Origin: Candidatus Latescibacterota bacterium
GTDB taxonomy: Bacteria; Krumholzibacteriota; Krumholzibacteriia; JACNKJ01
Assembly (NCBI GenBank): GCA_020633725.1
Contig: JACKDC010000001.1
Span: forward strand, 62,001 to 126,000
DNA length: 64,000 bases
Reading direction: 5' to 3'
Below are positions 32,414 to 43,191 of this stretch, piece after piece. The position numbers and the translations under genes were made by a program. Under the pieces are notes generated by a model. It saw only the letters and a program-made list of their open reading frames with translations, had not been told where the DNA came from and did no database searches. How positions within the stretch are numbered: the stretch's first letter is position 1; each line of letters opens with the position of its first letter.

Positions 32414-33348
32414 TGGGCGAGGAACTGCTCAGGCAGCTGCGCGGACTGAGCACCGAGCAGGTGAACCCGGACACCGTCGATCTCGATCGGCTCGACGCGC
32501 TGGGCATCGTGCAGCGCATGAGCGCCGAGGACGCCCGCGTGCCCGCCGCCGTGGCCGCCGCGCTGCCCGCGGTGGCACAGGTGGCCGAGCGCGCCGCGGC
32601 GAGTTTCGCGGCGGGCGGGCGGCTGATCTACGTGGGCGCGGGCACCAGCGGGCGCCTGGGCGTGCTGGACGCCGCCGAGTGTCCGCCCACCTTCGGCAGC
32701 CCGCCCGGCCAGGTGGTCGGGATCATCGCGGGCGGCGCGCCGAGCCTGCTGCGCAGCGCCGAGGGCGTCGAGGACAGCGCCCAGGCCGGCGTGGACGATC
32801 TCGCCGCGCTCGACCCCGGCCCCGTCGACACCGTGGTGGGGATCAGCGCCAGCCACCGCACGCCCTACACCGTGGCGGCCGTCGAGGAGGCGCGCCGGCG
32901 CGGCTGCGCCACCGCCTTCATCACCGCCAACGCCGAGGTCGCGGTGCCCGGCGACGTGGTCATCCGCCTGCTGGTCGGTCCCGAGGCCGTGACCGGCTCC
33001 ACGCGGCTCAAGGCGGGGACGGCGCAGAAGCTCGTCCTCAACATGATCAGCACGGCCGCCATGGTCCTGAGCGGCAAGGTCTACGGCAACCGGATGGTGG
33101 ACCTGCAGGCGCTCAGCGCGAAGCTGGTGGAGCGCGGACGCGGCCTGCTGATGGAACTGGCGGGCCTGGACTACGCGGCGGCGTCGTCGCGGCTGGTGGA
33201 GGCCGGCGGCAGCGTGAAGACGGCGCTGCTGATGGAGCTCGCCGCGGTGGATCGGCGGACGGCCGAGGCGCGGCTCGCGGCGGCCGGCGGGCAGCTGCGG
33301 CGCGCGCTCGACGGCGCTCCCGGCGCCTCGGACGGCCCTCGATCCTGA
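32413..33348 (+). CDS. murQ: N-acetylmuramic acid 6-phosphate etherase
   Basis: Cleaves the lactyl ether of MurNAc-6-phosphate in peptidoglycan recycling (cytoplasm). 311 residues. The GTG at 32413 shares one base with the C25 stop (TAGTG); the longer open frame upstream runs inside that gene. SIS fold with YVGAGTSGRLGVLDAAECPPTFG (active-site Glu in the middle), GISASHRTPYTVAA, GSTRLKAGTAQKLVLNM and a helical C-terminus. Typical length. Its coupling to a secreted protease is odd and may be incidental. Confidence 0.95.
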   Translation: MGEELLRQLRGLSTEQVNPDTVDLDRLDALGIVQRMSAEDARVPAAVAAALPAVAQVAERAAASFAAGGRLIYVGAGTSGRLGVLDAAECPPTFGSPPGQVVGIIAGGAPSLLRSAEGVEDSAQAGVDDLAALDPGPVDTVVGISASHRTPYTVAAVEEARRRGCATAFITANAEVAVPGDVVIRLLVGPEAVTGSTRLKAGTAQKLVLNMISTAAMVLSGKVYGNRMVDLQALSAKLVERGRGLLMELAGLDYAAASSRLVEAGGSVKTALLMELAAVDRRTAEARLAAAGGQLRRALDGAPGASDGPRS

Positions 33349-33362
33349 CCGCCCGCTCCGGA

Positions 33363-33391
33363 TTGACAGCCCTCCGGACCCCGTGTACCTT
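33363..33391 (+). promoter_or_regulatory. Putative promoter of the aminotransferase operon
   Basis: TTGACA (33363-33368), 17-bp spacer, TACCTT (33386-33391), 74 bp before the ATG at 33465. Confidence 0.7.
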
Positions 33392-33464
33392 GATGTCCTT
33401 GGCCCCGCGCCGCGCCTGACAGCAGGCGCCAGCACTCCATCCAGCAAGCAAGTCGAGGTTCGCG

Positions 33465-34676
33465 ATGCAGTCCATCGAGAAGGCCCTTCCCGGCAGCGGC
33501 CGCCGCGGCCGCTTCTACGCCAACGCCATGTCCCGTCTCGGCACCGAGACCGCCTTCGAGGTGCTCGCCAAGGCCCGGGCCCTCGAGGCCAAGGGCCGCA
33601 AGATCGTCCACCTGGAGATCGGCGAACCGGACTTCGACACGCCGCGGAACATCATCGACGCCGCCGTGGCCGCCCTGCAGGGCGGGGACACGCACTACGT
33701 GCCCAGCGCGGGCATCCCCGCGGTGCGCGAGGTCTTCGCGGACTACCTGTCCCGCACGCGCGGGACGAAGGTCGACGCGGGCCAGATCGTCATCACGCCC
33801 GGCGCCAAGCCGATCATGTTCTACACGATCCTCGCCTGCGTGGAGCCCGGCGACGAGGTGCTCTACCCGAATCCCGGCTTCCCCATCTACGAGTCGATGA
33901 TCAACTTCGTGGGCGCCAAGGCCGTGCCCATTCCGCTGCTGGAGTCCACCGGCTTCGGCATGGACATCCAGAAGATCAAGGACTCGATCACGCCGGCGAC
34001 GCGCATGCTGATCATCAACACGCCCCAGAATCCCACCGGTGGCGTGCTGAGCGAGGCCGAGCTGACGGAGATCGCGACCATCGCCCGCGAGAACGACCTG
34101 CTCGTCCTGTCCGACGAGATCTACAGCCGCATCATCTACGAGGGCGAGCACAAGAGCCTCTACGCGATGCCGGGCATGGCCGAGCGCACCGTGCTGCTCG
34201 AGGGCCACTCCAAGACCTACGCCATGACCGGCTGGCGCCTCGGCTACGGCGCCTTCCCCGCGCACCTCGCCGAGCGCGTGGCCAAGCTCATGACCAACAG
34301 CGCGAGCTGCACCGCGGCCTTCACCCAGAAGGCCGGCGCCGAGGCGCTCACCGGCCCCCAGGGCGAGGTGGATCGCATGGTGGCCGCCTTCAAGGAGCGC
34401 CGCGACGTGATCGTGAACGGCCTGAACGCCCTGCCGGGCTTCAGCTGCCTCAGCCCCAAAGGCGCCTTCTACGTGTTCCCCAACATCAAGGAGACGGGCT
34501 GGAAGTCCAAGCCCCTGGCCGACGCCCTGCTCGAAGAGGCCGGCGTGGCGGCGCTGAGCGGCACGTCCTTCGGCGCTCACGGCGAGGGCTACCTGCGCTT
34601 CTCCTACGCGAACTCCGTGGAGAACATCGAGCAGGCGCTGGAGCAGATGCGCGGCACCCTCGAGCGGATCCTCTAG
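33465..34676 (+). CDS. Class I/II PLP-dependent aminotransferase
   Basis: Fold-type I aminotransferase of the AspC/aspartate-aromatic group (403 residues). Seen: IGEPDFDTPRNI, the PLP-contacting NTPQNPTGGV, SDEIYSRIIYEG, the Schiff-base Lys250 in EGHSKTYAMTGWRLGY, and RFSYANS near the end with the carboxylate-binding Arg. Aspartate, alanine or another amino acid could be the donor. Sixteen bases separate it from the carbamate kinase gene. Confidence 0.9.
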   Translation: MQSIEKALPGSGRRGRFYANAMSRLGTETAFEVLAKARALEAKGRKIVHLEIGEPDFDTPRNIIDAAVAALQGGDTHYVPSAGIPAVREVFADYLSRTRGTKVDAGQIVITPGAKPIMFYTILACVEPGDEVLYPNPGFPIYESMINFVGAKAVPIPLLESTGFGMDIQKIKDSITPATRMLIINTPQNPTGGVLSEAELTEIATIARENDLLVLSDEIYSRIIYEGEHKSLYAMPGMAERTVLLEGHSKTYAMTGWRLGYGAFPAHLAERVAKLMTNSASCTAAFTQKAGAEALTGPQGEVDRMVAAFKERRDVIVNGLNALPGFSCLSPKGAFYVFPNIKETGWKSKPLADALLEEAGVAALSGTSFGAHGEGYLRFSYANSVENIEQALEQMRGTLERIL

Positions 34677-34692
34677 GCCAGGGCCGGGGGGC

Positions 34693-35649
34693 ATGGGGCG
34701 CTATACCCAGGCAGATCTGCTCGTCATCACCCTGGGCGGCAACGCCGTCCTGCCGGTGGGGTCCTCGGGCACGATCGACGAGCAGTTCGACACCACCCGG
34801 CGCACCATGGCGCACGTGGCCTCGCTCTGTCGCGAAGGCGTGCGCGTGGTGCTGAGCCACGGCAACGGGCCCGTGGTGGGCAACATCGTGCTGCGCAACG
34901 AGGCCGCCAAGGGCCAGATCCCGCCCATGCCGCTCTTCATCTGCGGCGCCGACAGCCAGGGCGGCCTCGGCTTCATGATCCAGAACGCGCTGCGCAACGA
35001 GCTGCACCTGATCGGCGACCGCCGGCCGGTGGCCACGGTCGTGACCCAGGTGGAGGTGGACCCCGCCGACCCCGCCTTCAGCGCGCCCACGAAGCCCATC
35101 GGGCCCTTCTACGGGCCGGAGGAGGCGGAGGCGCTGGCGCGCGACAAGGGCTGGGTGATGCGCGAGGACGCCGGCCGCGGCATCCGTCGCGTGGTGGCCA
35201 GCCCCGAGCCGCGCTACATCGTGGAGATCGATTCCATCCGCCGCCTCGTGGAGAGCGGCGTGGTGGTCATCGCCGCCGGCGGCGGCGGCGTGCCCGTTCG
35301 CCGCAACCGCGAGGGGCTGCTGAAGGGGATCGACGCGGTCATCGACAAGGACTTCGCGGCGGCCGAGCTCGCGCGCGAGCTGGGCGCCAACGTGCTGGTC
35401 TTCGTCACCGGGGTGCCCCGCGTGGCCGTGCGCTTCCGCCAGCCGGACCAGCGCGATCTGGACGGCATCGACCTGGCCGAGCTGCGCCGCCACCAGGCGG
35501 CGGGCGAGTTTCCCGCGGGCAGCATGGGCCCCAAGATGGAGGCCGCCGCGCGCTTCCTCGAGCGCGGGGGCAGGGAAGTGCTGGTCTGCGCGCCGGAGAA
35601 CCTGGGCGAGGCCCTGGCCGGCACGGACGGCACCCGCGTCACCGTCTAG
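34693..35649 (+). CDS. arcC: Carbamate kinase
   Basis: Transfers phosphate between carbamoyl phosphate and ADP to make ATP. 318 residues, normal length. Motifs: ITLGGNAVLP, SHGNGPVVGNI, CGADSQGGLGFMIQ, VIAAGGGGVPV, GIDAVIDKDFAAAELA and FPAGSMGPKMEAA, all as in ArcC. No arginine deiminase or ornithine carbamoyltransferase gene is near; instead it precedes a nucleoside-type ABC transporter, hinting at purine-derived carbamoyl phosphate (inference). Confidence 0.94.
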   Translation: MGRYTQADLLVITLGGNAVLPVGSSGTIDEQFDTTRRTMAHVASLCREGVRVVLSHGNGPVVGNIVLRNEAAKGQIPPMPLFICGADSQGGLGFMIQNALRNELHLIGDRRPVATVVTQVEVDPADPAFSAPTKPIGPFYGPEEAEALARDKGWVMREDAGRGIRRVVASPEPRYIVEIDSIRRLVESGVVVIAAGGGGVPVRRNREGLLKGIDAVIDKDFAAAELARELGANVLVFVTGVPRVAVRFRQPDQRDLDGIDLAELRRHQAAGEFPAGSMGPKMEAAARFLERGGREVLVCAPENLGEALAGTDGTRVTV

Positions 35650-35676
35650 ACCCGTTCGCCGGGCATGGAGGTCATC

Positions 35677-36666
35677 GTGCGACGACTCGCGCTGCTGCTC
35701 ACCGCGCTCCTGCTGCTGACCGCCGCCTGCGGCTCGGACTCCGACGAGGGTGGCGACGCGCTGCGCGTGGGCATGGTCTTCGACATCGGCGGCAAGGGCG
35801 ACCGCTCCTTCAACGACTCCGCCTACCGCGGGCTGCTGCAGGCCGAGCAGGAGCTGGGCGTGAAGGCCGTGGAGTTCGAGCCCGGCCAGGACTCGGACCG
35901 CGAGCAGGGCCTGCGCAAGCTCGCCGAGCGGGGCTTCGACCTGATCGTCGGCGTGGGCTTCCTCTTCTCGGACTCCGTGGGCAAGGTGGCGGCGGACTAC
36001 CCCGACACGCACTTCGCCATCGTGGACGGCCGCGTGGAGGGCCGGCCCAACGTGGCCAGCCTGCTCTTCCGCGAGGAGGAGGGCTCCTACCTGGTGGGCG
36101 CCATCGCCGCCGAGAAGAGCGCGAGCGGCGTGATCGGCTTCGTCGGCGGCATGGAGGTGGCGCTCATCAAGCGCTTCGAGGCGGGCTATCGCGCCGGCGC
36201 CCAGGCCGTGCGCCCGGACGTGAAGGTGCTGGTGGGCTACGCGGGCGTGACGCCCAGCGCCTTCGCCGACCCCGTGAAGGGCAAGGAGCTGGCGCTGTCG
36301 CAGATCGGCCGCGGCGCGGACGTCATCTTCCACGCCGCGGGCACCACGGGCAACGGCGTGATCGAGGCGGCGCGGGAGAAGGGCGTCTTCGCCATCGGCG
36401 TGGACTCCAACCAGGACTTCATGGCGCCCGGCACCGTGCTCACGAGCATGGAGAAGCGCGTCGACCGCGCGGTCTTCGAGACGATCAAGGCCGTCGCGGC
36501 CGGCCACTTCGCCGGCGGCGTGCAGGAGTTCGGCCTCGACTCGGGCGGCGTGGGCTACACCGTCGACGAGTACAACCGCGAGGTGCTCACGCCCGATCTC
36601 ACCGCCATGGCCGACTCGCTGGCCGCGGAGATCGTCGCCGGACGCATCCGCGTGCCCCGGGAATAG
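35677..36666 (+). CDS. BMP-family lipoprotein, nucleoside-type ABC substrate-binding protein
   Basis: Periplasmic lipid-anchored binding protein of the basic membrane protein/PnrA family, which binds purine nucleosides. I take GTG 35677 (329 residues): GGAGGT precedes it and the product starts with a lipoprotein signal (LTAAC, Cys18). An ATG at 35665 is possible but has no Shine-Dalgarno. Fold markers: VGMVFDIGGKGDRSFNDSAY, VGVGFLFSDSV, IGFVGGMEVALIKRFEAGY and AIGVDSNQDF. First gene of the ABC operon. Confidence 0.92.
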   Translation: MRRLALLLTALLLLTAACGSDSDEGGDALRVGMVFDIGGKGDRSFNDSAYRGLLQAEQELGVKAVEFEPGQDSDREQGLRKLAERGFDLIVGVGFLFSDSVGKVAADYPDTHFAIVDGRVEGRPNVASLLFREEEGSYLVGAIAAEKSASGVIGFVGGMEVALIKRFEAGYRAGAQAVRPDVKVLVGYAGVTPSAFADPVKGKELALSQIGRGADVIFHAAGTTGNGVIEAAREKGVFAIGVDSNQDFMAPGTVLTSMEKRVDRAVFETIKAVAAGHFAGGVQEFGLDSGGVGYTVDEYNREVLTPDLTAMADSLAAEIVAGRIRVPRE

Positions 36667-36669
36667 CGC

Positions 36670-38208
36670 GTGGCGCGGCGCCTGGCAGCGGAGGGCGTGA
36701 GCCGCTCTTTCCCCGGCGTGGCCGCGGTGCAGGACGTCAGCGTCGAGTTCGCGCCGGGACGCCTGCACGCCCTGGTGGGGGAGAACGGCGCCGGCAAGAC
36801 CACCCTCATGCGCCTGCTCTTCGGGATGCTGCGGCCCGACGCGGGGCGCATCCTCCTCGACGGCGAGCCCGTCCAGTTCCGCAGCAGCGAAGACGCGATC
36901 GCGCGCGGCCTCGGCATGGTGCACCAGCACTTCATGCTGGTGGACACCTTGAGCGTGGCCGAGAACCTCGTGCTCGGCGCCGAGCCCGGCTCGCCCCTGC
37001 GCCTGGACCGCGCGGCGGCGCGGCGCGCCGTGGCGGAGAGCGCCGAGCGGCTGTCCCTGGAACTCGATCCCGACCTGCCCGCCGAGGACCTCAGCGTCGG
37101 CCAGGCGCAGATGCTCGAGATCCTGAAGGTGCTGCACCGCGGCGCGGACGTCCTCATCCTCGACGAGCCCACCGGCGTCCTCAGCCCCCAGGAGACGCGC
37201 TTCCTCTTCGCGATGCTGCGGCGGCTGAAGGGCGAGGGCAAGACCATCGTCCTCATCACACACAAGCTCGACGAGGTGCTCGCGCTCGCCGACTGCGTCG
37301 ACGTGATGCGGCGGGGGCGTCACGTGGGGCGGCTCGAGCGCGAGGACGCCGACGCGGCCACGCTCGCGCGCATGATGGTGGGCCGCGAGGTGCTCCTGCG
37401 CGTGGAGAAGCCGCCGGCCACGCCGGGGCCCGTGCGGCTGGCGCTGAAGGGCCTCTGCGTGGACCGCCAGCCGGGCGTGGCGCCGCTGACGAAGGTGGAC
37501 CTCGAGCTGCGTGCGGGGGAGATCGTCGGCCTGGCGGGGGTCGAGGGCAACGGGCAGCGCGAGCTGGCGGCGGTGCTGGCGGGCCTGCTGCCGCCCGACG
37601 CCGGGTCGATCCACCTGGACGGCCGGCGCGTCGGCCCGCTCAGCCCGAAGCGCGCCCGCGCGCTGGGCATCCGCCTGGTGCCCGAGGACCGTCAGAAGAG
37701 CGGCCTCGTGCTCTCCATGAGCCTGCGCGAGAATCTCATCCTCGGCCAGGAGGACGACCCCGCCCTCAGCCGCCTCGGCTTCCTGCGCCCCGCGGCGGTG
37801 GACGCCCTGGCCCGCCGCCGCATCGCCGACTACGACCTGCGCGTCACCGACCCCGGCCAGTTGGCCGCCGAGCTCTCCGGCGGCAACCAGCAGAAGCTCA
37901 TCCTGGCGCGCGAGCTGGACGCCCGTCCGCGCGTCCTGGTGGCGGCGCAGCCCACCCGCGGCGTGGACGTCGGCGCCATCGAGGCCATCCACCGCCAGCT
38001 GCTGGCGCTGCGCGCGGACGGCCTCGCGATCCTGCTCATCTCCTCTGAGCTGCCCGAGCTGCTGGCCCTGAGCGATCGCGTCGCGGTGCTCTACAAGGGC
38101 CGGCTCGTGGCGAGCTTCGCGGCGGACGCCGTGGACGAGGAGACCCTGGGCCTCTGGATGACCGGCGCGGCCGGCGCCGCCACGCCCGCGGAGGGTCGCC
38201 GTGCCTGA
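36670..38208 (+). CDS. Nucleoside/sugar-type ABC transporter ATP-binding protein (two domains)
   Basis: 512 residues with tandem ATPase domains, as in RbsA/MglA and nucleoside importers. Domain 1 has Walker A GENGAGKTTLMR, signature LSVGQAQM and Walker B LILDEPTGVLSP. Domain 2 has a degenerate Walker A (GVEGNGQREL), signature LSGGNQQKL and a Walker B in which the catalytic Glu is Gln (VAAQPTRGVDVG), the usual asymmetry of this class. GTG start three bases after the previous stop; the frame overlaps the permease gene by eight bases. Confidence 0.94.
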   Translation: MARRLAAEGVSRSFPGVAAVQDVSVEFAPGRLHALVGENGAGKTTLMRLLFGMLRPDAGRILLDGEPVQFRSSEDAIARGLGMVHQHFMLVDTLSVAENLVLGAEPGSPLRLDRAAARRAVAESAERLSLELDPDLPAEDLSVGQAQMLEILKVLHRGADVLILDEPTGVLSPQETRFLFAMLRRLKGEGKTIVLITHKLDEVLALADCVDVMRRGRHVGRLEREDADAATLARMMVGREVLLRVEKPPATPGPVRLALKGLCVDRQPGVAPLTKVDLELRAGEIVGLAGVEGNGQRELAAVLAGLLPPDAGSIHLDGRRVGPLSPKRARALGIRLVPEDRQKSGLVLSMSLRENLILGQEDDPALSRLGFLRPAAVDALARRRIADYDLRVTDPGQLAAELSGGNQQKLILARELDARPRVLVAAQPTRGVDVGAIEAIHRQLLALRADGLAILLISSELPELLALSDRVAVLYKGRLVASFAADAVDEETLGLWMTGAAGAATPAEGRRA

Positions 38209-39304
38209 GCGGACGGCACGCTGGGCGCGCGCGGCCTGGGAGGCGCTCTGGCCGCCGCTGGCGGCGCTGGCGCTGGCCTTCGTGGTCTGCGGCGTGATCG
38301 TCGCGGCCATCGGCGCGTCGCCGTGGGTGGTGCTGCCCATGCTCTTCAAGCAGGGCCTCAGCTCCACCGACGGCTTCGCCCGCGTGCTCTTCGACGCCAC
38401 CCCGCTGATCTTCACCGGTCTCAGCGTGGCCTACGCCTTCCGCGCCGGGCTCTTCAACATCGGCGGCGAGGGGCAGCTCTACGCCGGCGCCTTCTGCGCC
38501 GCGGCCGTGGCGCTGGCCCTGCCCGGCGCGCCGCGCTGGATCGCGCTGCCCACGGCCATCGTCGCGGCGGCCCTCGGCGGCGGGCTCTGGGGCGCGATTC
38601 CGGGCTGGCTCAAGGCGCGCTACGGCGTGCACGAGGTCATCAACACGATCATGATGAACTTTCTGGCCGTGGGCATCACCGGCTACCTGGTGGAGCGGAC
38701 GCTCAAGGAGCCGGATCAGATGATCCCGCACACCCGCGCGATCGCCGCGAGCTATCACCTGCATCCCTTTGCAGACAGCCGGCTCGGCGCGTGGCTGGGG
38801 CTCCAGTCGGCGAATCCGCTGGGGCCATCGCTGCTGCTGGCCCTGGCGGCGGTGCTGGCGGTGTGGGCCGTCTTTCGCTGGGGCGTGGCGGGCTATCGGC
38901 TGCGGGCGGTGGGGGAAGGTCCGGCGGCCGCGCGGCAGGCGGGCATCGACGTGGGCCGCGTCACCTTGCGGGCCATGGCCGTGAGCGGAGCGCTGGCGGG
39001 GCTGGTGGGCGTGCACGAGGTGCTCCTCTACCGCCACCGCTTCCTGGACAACTTCTCTTCGGGGCTCGGCTTCCTGGGCATCGCGGTGGCGCTGATGGGC
39101 AAGAACCACCCGCTGGGCGTGCTGCTCGCGGCGCTGCTCTTCGGCTTCCTCAGCACCGGCGCGCTGGAGATCGACATCTTCACCGACGTCCCCCGCGAAC
39201 TGGTGGTGGTGCTGCAGGCGCTGATCATCCTCTTCGTGGTGACGATCGGCGAGCTGGCGGCGCGGCGGCGCCGTCGCCTCGCGCGCGAACGGGGGACGCG
39301 ATGA
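38201..39304 (+). CDS. ABC transporter permease, nucleoside type (subunit 1)
   Basis: 367 residues, about ten membrane helices, BPD_transp_2 family. Characteristic: ATPLIFTGLSVAYAFRAGLFNIGGEGQLYAGA, given here only in outline at about residues 66-97, the VHEVINTIMMNFLA stretch (~146-159) and VGEGPAAARQAGIDVGRV (~238-255), the coupling-helix region. GTG start inside the ATPase gene; its stop overlaps the second permease start. Confidence 0.93.
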   Translation: MPERTARWARAAWEALWPPLAALALAFVVCGVIVAAIGASPWVVLPMLFKQGLSSTDGFARVLFDATPLIFTGLSVAYAFRAGLFNIGGEGQLYAGAFCAAAVALALPGAPRWIALPTAIVAAALGGGLWGAIPGWLKARYGVHEVINTIMMNFLAVGITGYLVERTLKEPDQMIPHTRAIAASYHLHPFADSRLGAWLGLQSANPLGPSLLLALAAVLAVWAVFRWGVAGYRLRAVGEGPAAARQAGIDVGRVTLRAMAVSGALAGLVGVHEVLLYRHRFLDNFSSGLGFLGIAVALMGKNHPLGVLLAALLFGFLSTGALEIDIFTDVPRELVVVLQALIILFVVTIGELAARRRRRLARERGTR

Positions 39305-40185
39305 ACCTCGTCCTGGGCCTGCTGCTCGGCACGCTGCGGACGGCCACGCCGCTCCTCTTCGCCGGCCTGGGCGGCATGTTCTCCGAGCGGGGGGGCGTGG
39401 TGAACATCGCGCTGGAGGGCATCCTGCTCGTCGGCGCCTTCGCCGCGGCCGCGGCCGCGATCGCCACCGGCTCGCTGCCGGTGGCGCTGCTGGCGGCCGT
39501 GCTGGCCGGCGTGCTCCTGGCGAGCCTGCACGCGCTGGTCACGCTGCGCTTCGGGGTCGACCAGATCGTCAGCGGCGTCGCGCTCAACATGCTCGCCATG
39601 GGCGCCACCGAGTTCCTCATGTGGATGCTCTACGGCAGCGGCGCCAACTCGCCGCGCATCGCGCTGACGGGACCCGGCGGCGCGCTGGGGCGCGTGTTCG
39701 TCGAGCTGCCGCCGCTGACGCTGCTCGCGCTCGCGGCCGTGCCGCTCTGCGGCTGGGCGCTCTTCCGCACGCCCTTCGGCCTGCGCCTGCGCGCGGTGGG
39801 CGAGCACCCCGAGGCCGCGGACTCGCTGGGCCTGCCCGTGCTGCGCCTGCGCCTCGCCGGCGTGCTGCTCAGCGGCGCGCTCGCGGGGCTGGGCGGCGCC
39901 TTCCTCAGCCTCGGCGCGGGCTACTTCGTCAAGAACATGAGCGCGGGGCGCGGGTACATCGCCCTGGCGGCGCTCATCTTCGGCAAGTGGCGGCCGCGGG
40001 GCGTGCTCGCGGCGACGCTGCTTTTCGGTTTCGCCGAGTCGCTGCAGGGACAGCTGCAGTTGCCGTGGCTGCCGCTGCGCTTCGTGCAGATGCTGCCCTA
40101 TCTGCTCACGATGGTGGCCCTCGCGGGGGTCATCGGGCGGAGCCGAGCGCCCGCGGCGCTGGGTCGTCGCTTTTCCCGCGTTTGA
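39301..40185 (+). CDS. ABC transporter permease, nucleoside type (subunit 2)
   Basis: 294 residues from ATG 39301 (ATGA overlap with subunit 1). Same family: ATPLLFAGLGGMFSERGGV, NIALEGILLVGAFAA, RFGVDQIVSGVALNMLA and the coupling helix VGEHPEAADSLGLPV. With the BMP lipoprotein, the double ATPase and subunit 1 it makes a complete importer, most likely for nucleosides, which fits the PNP upstream and the purine genes downstream. Confidence 0.93.
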   Translation: MNLVLGLLLGTLRTATPLLFAGLGGMFSERGGVVNIALEGILLVGAFAAAAAAIATGSLPVALLAAVLAGVLLASLHALVTLRFGVDQIVSGVALNMLAMGATEFLMWMLYGSGANSPRIALTGPGGALGRVFVELPPLTLLALAAVPLCGWALFRTPFGLRLRAVGEHPEAADSLGLPVLRLRLAGVLLSGALAGLGGAFLSLGAGYFVKNMSAGRGYIALAALIFGKWRPRGVLAATLLFGFAESLQGQLQLPWLPLRFVQMLPYLLTMVALAGVIGRSRAPAALGRRFSRV

Positions 40186-40198
40186 GTCCTGAATCTGG

Positions 40199-40227
40199 TT
40201 GTCGATGACGCGCCTTCGCGGTAGATT
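40199..40227 (+). promoter_or_regulatory. Putative promoter of purDE
   Basis: TTGTCG (40199-40204), 17-bp spacer, TAGATT (40222-40227), then AAGGAAAGGA and the GTG at 40255. Confidence 0.6.
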
Positions 40228-40254
40228 TGCAATCCAGCAAGGAAAGGATTACCC

Positions 40255-41573
<1,319 letters not shown>

Positions 41574-41577
<4 letters not shown>

Positions 41578-42032
41578 GCAACGCGCGCGTGGGCATCATC
41601 CTCGGCAGCGCATCGGACAAGGACACCCTCGCCCCCTGCGAGGAAACGCTGGCCAAGCTGGGCATCCCCTCGGAGAGCCTGGTGGCCAGCGCGCACCGCA
41701 ATCCCGAGCGCGTGGCCGAATGGGCGCGCACGGCGCGGGACCGCGGGCTCCAGGTTCTGATCGCGATCGCGGGGCTGAGCGCCGCGCTGCCCGGCGTGGT
41801 GGCGGCGCACAGCACGCTGCCCGTGATCGGCGTCCCCGTGCAGGCCGGCGCGCTGTCCGGCGTGGACGCCCTGCTCTCCATGGTTCAGATGCCCCGCGGC
41901 ATCCCCGTGGCCACCGTGGCCATCGGGCGCGGCGGGGCGGTGAACGCCGCGCTCCTGGCCGCGGCGATCCTGGGTGTCAGCGATGACGCGATCGCGGCCA
42001 AGCTGGTCAGTTACAGGGAGGAATGGAGCTGA
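41574..42032 (+). CDS. purE: N5-carboxyaminoimidazole ribonucleotide mutase
   Basis: Converts N5-CAIR to CAIR in purine synthesis. 152 residues from ATG 41574 (the frame is open far upstream inside purD, but the overlap and the family start MSNARVGIILGSASDKD decide). His41 in the SAHRNPERV motif and the class I loop SGVDALLSMVQMPRGIPVAT are present; the AGGAAHLPG element of E. coli reads IAGLSAALPG here. purK is not in the window. Confidence 0.93.
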
Positions 42033-42033
42033 G

Positions 42034-42684
42034 ATGAAGGATCACTCGATCTCCGTCCACGAGCGGCGGGCACTGCTGGAGGCGACCCGCGCGCTGGTCA
42101 TGGGGCATGTGGCCGTGCTGCCCACGGACACGCTCTACGGGCTGCACGGCCTGGCGACCTCGCCCGGGATCGTCGACAAGATCGCGCGCCTCAAGGGCTA
42201 CGAGTCGCCGGGCCGGCCGTTCATCCTGCTGGCCCCCGACACGGCCTGCATCGAGCGCTATGCGGAGCTGGACGCGGAACAGCGCGGCCACGTGGACGCC
42301 AACCGCGATCGTCCCATCACGTTCATTTTCAAGGCCTTGCCGGCGACACCTCGAGCCTGGACGAGCCTGGGCGAGGACGACGCGCCGCGCGTCGCCTTCC
42401 GCCTGCCCGAGACGCCTTTCCTCAAGGAGCTGCTCGGCTGCCTGGAGGCGCCCCTGCTTTCCACCAGCGTGAATCGGGCGGGCGAGCCGCCTCTTGAAAG
42501 CGCGGAGGAAATTGTTAAGCTGTTTGGGGACAACGTCGATCTCGTGGTCGCCGACTCCGAGCTGGAGCTGCGGGTCGCCGAGGAGGGGGCCCTGCCCTCG
42601 ACCCTGGTGGACCTGACCTGCCGGCCGCCGAAGGTACTGCGGGAGGGCCGGACCCCTTTCGTCCTGACGATGGGGGCCACGTGA
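42034..42684 (+). CDS. Sua5/YciO/YrdC-family protein (threonylcarbamoyl-AMP synthase-like)
   Basis: 216 residues from ATG 42034, two bases after the purE stop. The YrdC fold makes threonylcarbamoyl-AMP for the t6A modification of tRNA. Signature parts: VAVLPTDTLYGLHGLA, KGYESPGRPFILL (the usual KxR...KPF region, here less canonical), STSVNRAGEPP and LPSTLVDLT. It lacks the extra Sua5 domain. A YciO-type paralogue without that activity is possible. Confidence 0.88.
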   Translation: MKDHSISVHERRALLEATRALVMGHVAVLPTDTLYGLHGLATSPGIVDKIARLKGYESPGRPFILLAPDTACIERYAELDAEQRGHVDANRDRPITFIFKALPATPRAWTSLGEDDAPRVAFRLPETPFLKELLGCLEAPLLSTSVNRAGEPPLESAEEIVKLFGDNVDLVVADSELELRVAEEGALPSTLVDLTCRPPKVLREGRTPFVLTMGAT

Positions 42685-42705
42685 TGTGAGACCCGGAAGG
42701 ACAAC

Positions 42706-43161
42706 ATGGCGGCGCTGCGCGTGCTCTTCGTGTGTACCGGCAACATCTGTCGCAGCCCCATGGCCGAGGGTCTCGCCCGTCACCACGCCGCCGCGCTGGG
42801 GCATGCTCTGGACTGTGCCTCCGCGGGGCTGATCGCCCGCAACGGGCTCGCCGCCAGCGACAACGGCGTGCGCACCCTGCGCGAGCGGGGGATCGACATC
42901 AGCGGGCACCAGGCCCAGCGACTGAACGGTGAGCTGGTGGCCTGGGCCGACGTGATCGTGGCCATGGAGGAGGAACACCGCCTGGCCGTCCAGGAGTACC
43001 CCGCAGCAGCACTGAAGTCCGTGGTCTTGCTCAGCGAGTGGGCGGGAGCGCCGCGTCTGGGGCCGGGGATCGCCGACCCCATCGGCGGCAGTCTCGCCGA
43101 CTACGCCCGGACAGCCGACGAAATCGAGGCTTACATCAAGCGGGCCCTCGCGCGTCTCTAG
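42706..43161 (+). CDS. Low-molecular-weight protein tyrosine phosphatase
   Basis: 151 residues. P-loop VCTGNICRSPMAEG with Cys10 and Arg16 of the C(X)5R motif, and the general-acid Asp124 in the ADPIGGS loop; the catalytic set is complete. Could act on phosphotyrosine or, like some relatives, on protein arginine phosphate (McsB type); nothing here decides. Starts 21 bases after the Sua5-like gene, a pairing seen in several phyla, with Shine-Dalgarno GGAAGG. Confidence 0.92.
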   Translation: MAALRVLFVCTGNICRSPMAEGLARHHAAALGHALDCASAGLIARNGLAASDNGVRTLRERGIDISGHQAQRLNGELVAWADVIVAMEEEHRLAVQEYPAAALKSVVLLSEWAGAPRLGPGIADPIGGSLADYARTADEIEAYIKRALARL

Positions 43162-43191
43162 CGCGCGCCGGCCCAGGCAAGGGAGGCGGCA

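Noticed and set aside
34486..38415. Open minus-strand frame of about 1300 codons opposite arcC and the ABC genes
   Set aside because: Shadow frame of GC-rich coding sequence with low-complexity translation.
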